64,000 bases of DNA. Origin: Kitasatospora sp. MAP12-44 (lineage in GTDB: Bacteria; Actinomycetota; Actinomycetes; Streptomycetales; Streptomycetaceae). The notes beneath the pieces are model-generated. The model searched no databases. It saw nothing but the letters and a program-made list of their open reading frames with translations, and was not told the origin of the DNA. Within the stretch, counting starts at the first letter, position 1. Each line of letters begins with the position of its first letter. Below, piece by piece: positions 1 to 7,176 of the stretch. The stretch is from positions 124,001 to 188,000 of the forward strand of contig NZ_JARZAE010000004.1 of NCBI RefSeq assembly GCF_029892095.1, read 5' to 3'. The translations under genes and the position numbers were made by a program.

Positions 1-55
1 CGTATACCTCGTCGGGAGACGACGTCACGCCGATCCTGTGCAAGATGTCCACCAT
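1..55 (-). CDS. SRPBCC (AHSA1-like) protein, N-terminal fragment cut by window edge
   Basis: An ATG on the minus strand at 55 opens a frame reading MVDILHRIGVTSSPDEVY and running off the left edge. This opening resembles the start of AHSA1/START-like (SRPBCC) ligand-binding proteins, in which a short strand is followed by a 'SPDEVY' helix start. A GA-rich stretch with GAGGGA lies just upstream as ribosome binding site. It follows the ArsR gene by 33 bases in the same direction, so it is probably the third gene of a SRPBCC-ArsR-SRPBCC unit. Only 18 codons are visible, so the family call is inference. Confidence 0.55.
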   Translation of the reverse strand, partial: MVDILHRIGVTSSPDEVY

Positions 56-88
56 CTCGATCCCTCTCTCCCTCTCTCTCGTGAGGAC

Positions 89-427
89 TCAGTCCTCGCG
101 GCTGCGCTGGATCGCCTCCGCGATCCGCTTGATGCGGTGCAGTCGTGCGTCCCAGGCCGCCCCAACCGATGACAACTGCGCCACCGCGCGGGCGAGCTGG
201 GCCTCGTCCACGTCGTAGCGGCGCTCGCGCCCCGAGGGCGTGTCGTGGACCAGCCCGACCCGACCGAGGACGCCGAGGTGCTTGGCGACCGCCTGCCGGG
301 TGACCGGCAGCCGCTCGCTGAGCGTCGTCGCCGTCCCGCCACCGTCGGCCAGCAGCAGGTCGAGCATCCGCCTGCGTATGGGATCCCCCACCGCGGACCA
401 GAGCTCGTCGTCCACCGCTGCGCTCAC
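89..427 (-). CDS. ArsR-family HTH transcriptional regulator
   Basis: About 112 residues with a winged-helix fold: helices around LWSAVGDPIRRRMLDLLL, then the recognition region LSERLPVTRQAVAKHLGVL (about residues 35-55) and a wing ending RYDVDEAQLA. This is the HTH_20/ArsR type that is usually paired with SRPBCC proteins. The GTG start at 427 is chosen because it overlaps the TGA stop of the upstream SRPBCC gene (GTGA), the usual sign of translational coupling. No metal-binding cysteine pair is seen, so it is probably not a metal sensor. It is the likely ligand for the two palindromes at 912-971. Confidence 0.85.
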   Translation of the reverse strand: MSAAVDDELWSAVGDPIRRRMLDLLLADGGGTATTLSERLPVTRQAVAKHLGVLGRVGLVHDTPSGRERRYDVDEAQLARAVAQLSSVGAAWDARLHRIKRIAEAIQRSRED

Positions 428-888
428 CGGGTCGACACCACCTTGGCGGCGTAGCCGACCAGGCGCGGCAGGAAGTAGTCCCAACCCCGGGCGTGGTCCT
501 GGTACATCTCCTCGAGCACGGCGGCCTCCCAGCCGCCCTCCCGGTACCCCGCCTCGGAGAAGCGCAGCAGCGTGCCCGCACCGGACGGCTCCAGATCGAA
601 GGTCACCAGCAGCGAGTTACCCGCCCTCGCGGTCTCCCCCTCCTCGTAGACCCACCGGAATGAGAACCGCCGCGGCGGATCGGCCTCCACCACCGTGAGC
701 GGCGCGACCTTCATGTCCGGCGAGGCGCTGCTCCCGAAGCTGACGGATCCGGTAGCCCCCGGCACCGCCTTGAGTTCGACCTCGTCGGGCCACCACTCCC
801 GCAGGTGCTCCGGCGTGGTGATGACCTCGTAGACCACCTCGGGGGTGGCCTCGATGTGGATCTCCCGCTCGATGCTGCCGTACTCCAT
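424..888 (-). CDS. SRPBCC (AHSA1-like) domain protein
   Basis: 154 residues from MEYGSIEREIHIEATPEVVY, with the classic SRPBCC elements: the first strand plus 'TPEVVYEVITTPEHLREWW', 'RFSFRWVYEEGE' in the middle and the long C-terminal helix 'WDYFLPRLVGYAAKV'. These domains bind hydrophobic ligands or act as Hsp90 co-chaperone-like folds; the ligand is unknown. The ATG at 888 is preferred over an upstream one at 984 because homology begins there. First gene of the unit; its stop overlaps the ArsR start. The two GCAACCTTTGGTTGC palindromes lie 24 to 83 bases upstream. Confidence 0.85.
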   Translation of the reverse strand: MEYGSIEREIHIEATPEVVYEVITTPEHLREWWPDEVELKAVPGATGSVSFGSSASPDMKVAPLTVVEADPPRRFSFRWVYEEGETARAGNSLLVTFDLEPSGAGTLLRFSEAGYREGGWEAAVLEEMYQDHARGWDYFLPRLVGYAAKVVSTR

Positions 889-911
889 CACCGCTCCTCG
901 TCCACACTCAC

Positions 912-971
912 GCAACCTTTGGTTGCATGTAACGGTAGACCGAAGCCCGGCCATGTGCAACCTTTGGTTGC
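912..971. promoter_or_regulatory. Two identical palindromes, probable ArsR operator
   Basis: GCAACCTTTGGTTGC occurs at 912-926 and again at 957-971, exactly 45 bases apart. Each is a perfect 6-bp inverted repeat around TTT. They lie directly upstream of the SRPBCC-ArsR unit. Identical tandem palindromes in front of an autoregulated ArsR operon are what is expected for a dimeric winged-helix regulator; the 45-base spacing is about four helical turns. Confidence 0.7.
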
Positions 972-1015
972 TTGTACCTGGCAAGGCTGTCCCGGTGCGC
1001 GTGCGCGTGCGCTAC

Positions 1016-1255
<240 letters not shown>

Positions 1256-1323
1256 GGCCGTCACGGCGGGCGGCGCCGACAGCCGCATCGACGCCGCGTT
1301 CGCCGAGCCGGTCTGGCTGACTC

Positions 1324-2067
1324 CTACCGGCGAGGAGCGGAGGGGGTCCTGCGGGGAGGCGGGGGCGTGGCCGCCTGCCACATGGCGACGATGGCCTCCA
1401 GGGTGGTGCCGTTCTTCCACATGGCGAGCAGATCGCGGTCAACCAGGGTGATCCGGTGCTTGCGTCCGTAGTGCTCGGCGTCCTTGGTGTAGGCGCAGGA
1501 GGCGACGAAGACGGCGATGTCGGCGTGGTGCTCGGGGCGGGCGGTGCCTACGAAGGTCTGCATCTCCCCTGAGCGGACCTTGCGATGGGGTGCGTAGCGC
1601 TTGCACTGGATGACGATCTTGGCGCCGGTGGGAGTGTGGGCGATGACGTCGGCACCGAGGTCGCCGCGGCCGCCGACGGTGTGGACCCCGGTGAGGCCGT
1701 CGCGGCGGCACAGGGCGGCGACGTGGTGCTCGAACTCGGTGCCGGTCATCGCGTCGACCGCGGCCAGGGACTTCTCGCGGCGCAGCTGTTCCTGTTCCGT
1801 GGGCCATGCCTGGTGGCCGGCGGTCGCTGCGCGGTGCGCGGTGTAGAGGCGGGTGGCCCACCGGGTCGCGGCGGCGAGTAGGAGGACGAGGGCCGCGGTC
1901 CACCACAGGCCGGGGTCGGTGGCGACGGCGAGCAGCAGGACGGCCGCGATCACGGTGGCGGCGGCGCGGGCGGGGTGGCGGCGCACTGCCCGGTAGAGGA
2001 GCGCTTGGGCGGTCTTCTTGGGCTTCCTGGCCGTGCGGCGCCTGACGGTGCGCGAACGCGGTGGCAC
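1324..2067 (-). CDS. Membrane-anchored Mrr-type restriction endonuclease-like protein
   Basis: About 247 residues. A basic N-terminus is followed by two hydrophobic segments (about residues 36-49 and 55-67), then a C-terminal Mrr_cat domain: the GTEFEHHVAALCRRDG helix, GGRGDLGADVIAH with the catalytic Asp near residue 140, and IVIQCKRYA giving the Q-x-K motif near 154-156. Mrr domains cut (often modified) DNA. Two membrane helices plus a PD-(D/E)XK domain is a common actinobacterial layout of unknown role. The GTG at 2067 is chosen for its upstream GGGGGAGAGGG; a longer frame starts at 2163. No methylase or other restriction gene is adjacent, so it may be a solitary type IV-like or repair nuclease. 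Confidence 0.8.
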   Translation of the reverse strand: MPPRSRTVRRRTARKPKKTAQALLYRAVRRHPARAAATVIAAVLLLAVATDPGLWWTAALVLLLAAATRWATRLYTAHRAATAGHQAWPTEQEQLRREKSLAAVDAMTGTEFEHHVAALCRRDGLTGVHTVGGRGDLGADVIAHTPTGAKIVIQCKRYAPHRKVRSGEMQTFVGTARPEHHADIAVFVASCAYTKDAEHYGRKHRITLVDRDLLAMWKNGTTLEAIVAMWQAATPPPPRRTPSAPRR

Positions 2068-2202
2068 CCGCGCCCCCTCTCCCCCGGTGATCGGCCAGCG
2101 GTGCGCTGGACCGCCCCAGGTTCGGGTGCGCCGGCTGGGGCGTACAAGAGCGCACGGGAGCACAGGGCCGCAGCAGGACGGCCTAACGGCACAACCGGGC
2201 AG

Positions 2203-2238
2203 CCGCAGGTCTGTGCCCGATCGGGCACAGACCTGCGG
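2203..2238. promoter_or_regulatory. Perfect 36-bp palindrome with no loop
   Basis: CCGCAGGTCTGTGCCCGA at 2203-2220 is followed at once by its exact reverse complement at 2221-2238. It lies between the divergent endonuclease gene and the small ORF at 2343. There is no T-tract and no gene ends into it, which argues against a terminator; an operator or protein-binding site is more likely. Confidence 0.6.
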
Positions 2239-2249
2239 GGAACCTCATA

Positions 2250-2265
2250 TTCCGCTCAAGCGGAA
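2250..2265. promoter_or_regulatory. Inverted repeat TTCCGCT-CA-AGCGGAA
   Basis: A perfect 7-bp inverted repeat with a 2-base spacer, 78 bases before the ATG at 2343. A further half-like CCGCTCA follows at 2273. It resembles an HTH-type operator; no regulator gene is adjacent. Confidence 0.5.
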
Positions 2266-2342
2266 GCCAATCCCGCTCAGGTGGGTCGTACACTCGCGTC
2301 ATGCCTGCCAGACAGGTCGAAGGCGTCACCCGGGGGGTTGCC

Positions 2343-2534
2343 ATGAGCAAGATCCGTACAGCACTGCAGACGATCGGCCATGCGGTGGCCCAGGTCGCCA
2401 AGGCGCGCCCCGCCTCCCCGGACGCCAGGCCTGTCGCCCCGTCGCCGGAGGCGGCCTATGCGACGTTCCGGTCCGACCTCAACAGGATGTCGCGGGGTGG
2501 CGGCAACGGCCCCTTCATCGGCGGCGGCTTCTAG
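2343..2534 (+). CDS. Small hypothetical protein, Gly-rich C-terminus
   Basis: 63 residues beginning MSKIRTALQTIGHAVAQVAK, an amphipathic helix, then a Pro/Ala linker, a short FRSDLNRMSR helix and a tail GGGNGPFIGGGF. The ATG at 2343 has GGGGGGTTG just upstream; an in-frame ATG at 2301 would add 14 residues. I do not recognise a family. It stands alone downstream of two palindromes (2203-2265), which suggests it is a regulated gene. A helix followed by a Gly-rich tail could suit a secreted or membrane-active peptide, but no processing motif is seen. Confidence 0.5.
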   Translation: MSKIRTALQTIGHAVAQVAKARPASPDARPVAPSPEAAYATFRSDLNRMSRGGGNGPFIGGGF

Positions 2535-2926
2535 ACCCGGACAGGACCTGGGGCACCGGCGCCCCACCCGCTGGGAAGTGTGCGAGACGGGCGGGGTGCT
2601 GTAGACGTGGAGGCGGCTGCGGCCGGGCCGCCTCCACCGCTACGGTGAGCCGTCAGCCCGGGCGGACGCGGAGCGGGAACACGACCACCGGCAGCCGTGC
2701 ACAGCCCTGCGTCGGCCGGCGCCCACGCCCCCAAGCGCCGACCCGTTATGGAGCCGGCCCGTTATGGAGGGGACCGGCCCATTCGGGCCGGGCCAGGGCG
2801 GGGACAACGAACCCGAGGACAGCAAACCTGGCCTGACCCGGCCCGGCGCAGCGCTACCCCGATCCGGGGTTCCGTCATCAACGGACCGTCACACAACCGC
2901 CCGCCCACCCAGGCGCTCGCCGTCGG
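2535..2926. other. Intergenic region without recognised gene
   Basis: Nothing coding is supported. It holds a direct repeat CCGTTATGGAG at 2743 and 2759 and a GGCCC/GGGCC-rich palindromic stretch near 2774-2792. It lies between the end of the small ORF and the convergent ThpR gene, so the palindromic stretch may help termination. Confidence 0.5.
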
Positions 2927-3544
2927 CTACAGCTCGGTGAGAGCGCCGTCGCCCCCAGCCCGGACGGCGGCGGCCAATCGCCACGCCTCGATGTCGCGAT
3001 AGTGGATCGGCCCGGGGCCACGGCCGATGTTGCTGCCGACAAGGTGGAGACGTTCGGTCCACCAGGGCCGTCCCACGAACCCGGTGAGCCCGGCCGCGGC
3101 CTGCGGCACGCTGGTGGGATCGTCGCGGCGCGACCGTGCCAGGGTCAGATGGGGGCGCAGCGGGCGGTCCCTGAACTCGATCCCGCAGGACCTGACCAGG
3201 TCCCGGACGTCGGCGGCGAGCAGGTGCAGTCCCTCCAGGTCCCCCTCGATCCCGCTCCACAGCAGTCGTTGGTCGAAGTCGCCGCCGCCCCGCAATCTCA
3301 GGCGCAGGGCGGGGTGCGACGCGGTCCGACCGGCCAGCGCCGACCGCAGCAACGGCACTGCCGTGGACGGCAGTTCACCGAGGAAGGCCAGTGTGATGTG
3401 CCAGTCCTCGATCCGGTTCCACCGCAGCCGCGGGTACCTGGCGTAGGCAGGCTGCAGGGCGCGGGCCAGTTCGTCCTTGGCGTCGTCGGGCGGAGCCAGT
3501 GCCACGAAGAGGCGCAGGGTCGAGGGCTCGGAGTGATCGTCCAC
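2927..3544 (-). CDS. thpR: RNA 2',3'-cyclic phosphodiesterase (2'-5' RNA ligase family)
   Basis: About 205 residues of the 2H phosphoesterase fold. The two signature motifs are present: HITLAFLG (His near residue 49) and HLTLARS (His near 132), with the LRLFVALAPPDDAKDELA opening typical of ThpR. These enzymes hydrolyse 2',3'-cyclic phosphate ends of RNA in the cytoplasm. The GTG at 3544 is taken as start because homology begins there; a longer frame reaches 3634 but adds an Arg-rich, non-homologous stretch. Stands alone; no clear Shine-Dalgarno is visible. Confidence 0.88.
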   Translation of the reverse strand: MDDHSEPSTLRLFVALAPPDDAKDELARALQPAYARYPRLRWNRIEDWHITLAFLGELPSTAVPLLRSALAGRTASHPALRLRLRGGGDFDQRLLWSGIEGDLEGLHLLAADVRDLVRSCGIEFRDRPLRPHLTLARSRRDDPTSVPQAAAGLTGFVGRPWWTERLHLVGSNIGRGPGPIHYRDIEAWRLAAAVRAGGDGALTEL

Positions 3545-3611
3545 GAAGGGGGAGGTTAGCCGAGGACAGGTCGCCTGCGCTCGCCGGGGCCGACGCGCCG
3601 ATCGTCGCCCG

Positions 3612-3884
3612 CTACTCCGCTGCGGCCGCCGCAACCACGAACCAGTGGGCCGGCAGCGCGACCCGGGCGCCGTCCGGGCGGCGCCGGCTCATCGCGAGGT
3701 CGCACTCGCCCTGGTCGAGGATCTCCAACCCTGCGCCGCGCAGCAGCTCGGGCAGTTCCCCTGGAGCGACTTCGGCTGGGCGCAGTTGGTGCTTGCGCAC
3801 CTGTCGCAGCTTCTCCGGCCGGCCACCCGGCCGTTCGGCGACCTGTTGGAGCACCGCCTTGGCGGCGGCGGTCGGCTCGACCAC
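3612..3884 (-). CDS. Hypothetical protein, about 90 residues
   Basis: Starts at a GTG (3884) reading MVEPTAAAKAVLQQVAERPG and ends in an Ala-rich tail. It contains a predicted helix (GELPELLRGAGLEIL) and strand-like segments such as ARVALPAHWFVV. Codon use is strongly GC3-biased as in its neighbours, supporting a real gene. I do not recognise the family. It is divergent from the gene at 3962, with 77 bases between starts. Confidence 0.5.
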   Translation of the reverse strand: MVEPTAAAKAVLQQVAERPGGRPEKLRQVRKHQLRPAEVAPGELPELLRGAGLEILDQGECDLAMSRRRPDGARVALPAHWFVVAAAAAE

Positions 3885-3961
3885 GCCCCGGACGGCGGAT
3901 AATGGCCGAGCCGCAGACCGGATGCGTCGGCGGCACCGATCGATGGAGAGGCAGAGGACGG

Positions 3962-4336
3962 ATGACCCTGGAGAAGGGCCGGCGCGTGAGGCTGGCTGAG
4001 GACCTCGGGATCGGTGAGGCTGTCGCCGGGGAGCCCGAAGCCGTCGTCGGATTTCTCTCGCTGGGAGCCGGGATCGAGGGCACCGTCGAGCACGTGGACG
4101 GGGAGCTCGCGGAGAGCGAGGAGGTCCGCGAGTACCAGCGGCTCAGAGCGCTGTTCGAGGACTACGGGCACACCATGCCGGCGGCGAGCCGGGAGCGGCT
4201 GGAGACGGAGATCGCCGCGCTGGAGCCGGAGTGGGCCGCGTATCAGGAGCGCGGAAGGCGGGTGACGGTCCGGGTCCGGTGGGACAACGGCTTCGTCCTG
4301 GACGGGGCGCACCAGGACATCCTCACCCCACTGTGA
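3962..4336 (+). CDS. Hypothetical protein with central coiled-coil-like helix
   Basis: 124 residues, start MTLEKGRRVRLAEDLGIGE with GGAGAGGCAGAGGACGG upstream. The opening and the closing part (GRRVTVRVRWDNGFVLDG) look like an SH3-like beta-barrel; between them lies a charged helical region SEEVREYQRLRALFEDYG and a Glu-rich helix. This could be a small barrel protein with an inserted helical hairpin. No family recognised. Divergent from the small gene at 3612-3884. Confidence 0.6.
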   Translation: MTLEKGRRVRLAEDLGIGEAVAGEPEAVVGFLSLGAGIEGTVEHVDGELAESEEVREYQRLRALFEDYGHTMPAASRERLETEIAALEPEWAAYQERGRRVTVRVRWDNGFVLDGAHQDILTPL

Positions 4337-4548
4337 AGGAGGACGCCCTGGCGCCACGGCGGCCAGACCCGGCTGGTTCTCCCACCTGGCCGGCGCCCAG
4401 CCGGCAGGACGGGCGCCGACGAACCCGTTCCCGGAGAGGCACAGCACCCGCGCGTCCAGGCCGCCTCGGCTCGCGCGGCGCCGCTGCCTGTGATGCGCTC
4501 ACCCCGGCCGTCTGTGGGTGATGGACCGTAACCACCCCGAGTGAGCGG

Positions 4549-4878
4549 TCAGATCGTCCAGTCGATCGGGTAGTTGACGATGGGGATGAAGACGACGCCG
4601 GCCTTCTCGGTAATCGCCCGGGCGTCCACGGTCATCTCCGTGAGCCGGCTCATCTGCTCTGCGTGCTCGTCGGACTCCCAGATGCTGACGTTGACCAAGG
4701 AACCGTCGGGCGAGGTAGCCCAGTGGTAGCTGATCAGGCCGGGAAGTTCCTTGATGGCCGGAATCAGGAAGCCGCTGATCGCCGCGGTCGCCTCCTGGAC
4801 TTCCGGGAACCGGGCGGGATCGAAGTTGCCGCGTGAGACGCGGACGACCGCGGTCGGAGGGATCGGGCCGGTGGTCAC
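4549..4878 (-). CDS. Antibiotic biosynthesis monooxygenase (ABM)-like protein
   Basis: 109 residues of the dimeric alpha-beta barrel type: AVVRVSRGNFDP in the first strand, helix FPEVQEATAAISGFLIPAIK, then GLISYHWATSPDGSLVNVSIWES, DEHAEQMSRLTEM and a final strand. ABM domains include cofactor-free quinol monooxygenases and heme-degrading proteins; the substrate here is unknown. The GTG at 4878 follows AGGGGG at good spacing. It is divergent from the TetR gene at 4948 with 69 bases between, the usual layout of a regulator and its target. Confidence 0.8.
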   Translation of the reverse strand: MTTGPIPPTAVVRVSRGNFDPARFPEVQEATAAISGFLIPAIKELPGLISYHWATSPDGSLVNVSIWESDEHAEQMSRLTEMTVDARAITEKAGVVFIPIVNYPIDWTI

Positions 4879-4902
4879 AGTAAGCCCCCTGGGATACTTA
4901 CG

Positions 4903-4925
4903 ATATGATGGAGCATCAGAATATA
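4903..4925. promoter_or_regulatory. Palindrome between ABM and TetR genes, probable TetR operator
   Basis: TGATG-GAG-CATCA at 4906-4918 is a perfect inverted repeat and extends imperfectly to ATAT on both sides (about 4903-4925). This AT-rich patch lies in the 69-base divergent promoter region. It is the natural binding site for the TetR product at 4948-5562; that assignment is inference. Confidence 0.6.
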
Positions 4926-4947
4926 ATGTTCGCCGGGAGGATGTCCA

Positions 4948-5562
4948 GTGAGCCCTGTCGCACCGCGGCCTGCGGGGCGGCCGCGAGACCCCGAGCTGGA
5001 CCGGGCGATCCTGGCAGCGGCCGAGCAGCAGCTCCGCGAGGCCGGCTACGCCGGGATGTCCCTGGAGTCGGTAGCAGCCGCCGCCGGCACGACAGTCCCT
5101 ACCGTGCGCCGCAGGTTCCACGGCAAGGCCAGTGTGGCCGTCGCGGTCATCGACTCGCTGCGGGTCGAGAGCATGCCCGCCGAGTCAGGGCCGCCCCGCG
5201 GCCGCGCCCTCGCGGTCCTGCGGAACTTCCGTGCCAACCTGCTGCGCAGCAACTCCATGGCGGTGGTCGGCACGCTGCTGGCCGAAGAGCACCGCCATCC
5301 GGAATTGCTCGCCGCCTTCCGCCGCCGCTTGGTCGAACCGCGCCGAGAAGCGCTGCGCCAGGCCCTGGCCGAGGGCATCAGCTCCGGGCAACTGCCGGAC
5401 TCAGCAGACCCCGACGCCCTCGCCAGCATGCTGATCGGTTCGTTCTACGCACGGTATATCGCCACCTCCGACATCCCCGATGACTGGGCAGAACGGACCC
5501 TGCGACACGTGTGGCCAGACGCCCCGCAGCGCACAGCCGCGCTTCAAGTCCACCCCCGATAA
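4948..5562 (+). CDS. TetR-family transcriptional regulator
   Basis: 204 residues. The N-terminal HTH is clear: GRPRDPELDRAILAAAEQQL then AGMSLESVAAAAGTTVPTVRRRF (about residues 35-60), followed by the helical ligand domain with the C-terminal ADPDALASMLIGSFYARYI typical of TetR_C_16-like repressors. GTG start with GGGAGGATG upstream. Divergent from the ABM monooxygenase-like gene, which it most likely represses through the palindrome at 4903-4925. Confidence 0.9.
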   Translation: MSPVAPRPAGRPRDPELDRAILAAAEQQLREAGYAGMSLESVAAAAGTTVPTVRRRFHGKASVAVAVIDSLRVESMPAESGPPRGRALAVLRNFRANLLRSNSMAVVGTLLAEEHRHPELLAAFRRRLVEPRREALRQALAEGISSGQLPDSADPDALASMLIGSFYARYIATSDIPDDWAERTLRHVWPDAPQRTAALQVHPR

Positions 5563-5707
5563 CGGCACTTTGATCGTTCCAAGTCTCGTGTCACTGCTCT
5601 GTGCAGCGTCCTGACAGCGAGTCCGACTCTTCGCGATGTTCTGCTGTGCCAGTTCTGTGACGTGATTGCCACCAGACCGCGGCCTGAACACCGCTAGCGT
5701 CAGGCCC

Positions 5708-6232
5708 ATGATCGTATGGCTCAACGGCACCCACGGCGCAGGCAAGACGACGACCAGCACCCTCGTGCAGCAGTTGATCCCGGATTCACGGGTGTTCGAC
5801 GCCGAGAAGGTCGGCGAGACGCTCATGGACATCACGCCGGGGCTGCCCGAAACGGACAACTTCCAGCACTGGACGCCGTGGCGGCCACTCGTGGTCGAGA
5901 CCGCCCGCCGCGTGCTCGACTACACCGGCGGGACTCTGGTGATGCCGATGACTGTCCTGGTCGAGCAGTACTGGCGCGAGATCAGCACGGGCCTCGCCCA
6001 ACACGCCATTCCGGTACGGCACTTCGTCCTCCACGCCGACCAGGAGACCCTCCGCGGGCGCATCGCAGGGGACACTGTTGTCGGTCCCAACTCCTGGTTC
6101 CGCCTCAAGTACCTTGAGCCCTACGCCGAGGCGGCCCGCACGTGGCTGCACAGCGAGGCCGAAGTCGTCGACACCACGCACCTCACGCCCGCCCAGGCCG
6201 CCCTGCAGATCGTGGAGGCCATCAACGGCTGA
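5708..6232 (+). CDS. P-loop ATP-binding protein, TmrB/AAA_33-like
   Basis: 174 residues opening MIVWLNGTHGAGKTTTSTLV, with the Walker A GTHGAGKT at residues 7-14. A Walker B-like strand is seen in VVDTTHLTPAQ near the end, plus the nucleotide-kinase-like lid RGRIAGDTVVGPNSWFRLKYLEPY. Closest in style to TmrB (tunicamycin resistance) and small AAA_33 kinases that phosphorylate or bind antibiotics. The ATG at 5708 is where homology starts. Stands alone; the substrate cannot be told from sequence. Confidence 0.8.
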   Translation: MIVWLNGTHGAGKTTTSTLVQQLIPDSRVFDAEKVGETLMDITPGLPETDNFQHWTPWRPLVVETARRVLDYTGGTLVMPMTVLVEQYWREISTGLAQHAIPVRHFVLHADQETLRGRIAGDTVVGPNSWFRLKYLEPYAEAARTWLHSEAEVVDTTHLTPAQAALQIVEAING

Positions 6233-6384
6233 GGCTTGATCACGGCCCTCTTGGACATAGCGGCCCGGAATTGGACACCGAGACGCGGAACCTGGGTGCG
6301 CGACCCGGGCCAGGCTCACCAGGGGTGAACGGGGCCGTTATCCGGGCTCCAGGGGACGCCCACCCCGACGGACGCGGCCATGCT

Positions 6385-7014
6385 CTAGCGGAGGCGGGCC
6401 AGCACGTGGGCATCGAGGAAGCCCCGATCAGAGGCCGGGTCGTGAAGCAGCCGGGCGAACGTGACAAGCCCGGCTCCGGCCAGCAGCTCGGCGAACCGGT
6501 CCGCCGGCCAGCTATAGGCGGGCGTCACCTTGTGGTCGAAGCGGACCGGCTCGGGCGCGTCGGTCGCGAAGAACGAGACCAGGAGCAGGCCACCCGGTGC
6601 CAGGACACGCGCCTGCTCGGCCAGCAGCGCGGGTAGTTCCCCAGGAGGAGTGTGGATCATCGAGTAGTGGGCCAGCACGCCACCGAGCGCGCCGTCCTCA
6701 ACTGGAAGGGCCTCCATCCGCGCCTCGTCGAACTGCAGCGCCGGATGAGCCCGCCGGGCGTGGTCGACCATCGCTGGGGAGAGGTCGAGCCCGAAGGCAT
6801 CCAGCCCCAGGTCGTGCAGCATGGCCGTCAGATGCCCGGGCCCGCAGCCGACATCGGCCGCCCGCAGGTTCCCCGTCCCGCGCACCAACTCGGCAAAGGT
6901 ACCGATCATGTTCCGTGAGAACGGCCGCGTCTCCAGCCGATCAGCGAACATCGACGCATACAGCTCGACGACCCCGTCGTAGGCCGCCCTGGTCTCGTCC
7001 TGGTGTTCCACCAC
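6385..7014 (-). CDS. Class I SAM-dependent methyltransferase
   Basis: About 210 residues. Motif I is AADVGCGPGHLTAMLHDLG, followed by the motif II/III-type AFGLDLSPAMVDHARRAHP and VLAHYSMIHTPPGELPALLAE, then LAPGGLLLVSFF. This is a Methyltransf_11/25 fold. The start is uncertain: tandem GTG codons at 7014 and 7011 begin the homology and no strong ribosome site is seen; the open frame reaches 7176. The substrate is unknown. The gene follows the DUF4173 gene in the same direction. Confidence 0.85.
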   Translation of the reverse strand: MVEHQDETRAAYDGVVELYASMFADRLETRPFSRNMIGTFAELVRGTGNLRAADVGCGPGHLTAMLHDLGLDAFGLDLSPAMVDHARRAHPALQFDEARMEALPVEDGALGGVLAHYSMIHTPPGELPALLAEQARVLAPGGLLLVSFFATDAPEPVRFDHKVTPAYSWPADRFAELLAGAGLVTFARLLHDPASDRGFLDAHVLARLR

Positions 7015-7176
7015 GGGAAGAAAGCTAACACCGAAGCTCACACCCGCCGTTCGCAGCTCTTCTCCCGCCCCGTGCCGAATCCCGCGCCCGTCGCCGCGGA
7101 CGCTGACCACCACCCGGCTCCGCAACGAGGCCGGAAGGAATCGCGCGCTTCTACCGACGGATCTCCGGCGCGGCAC

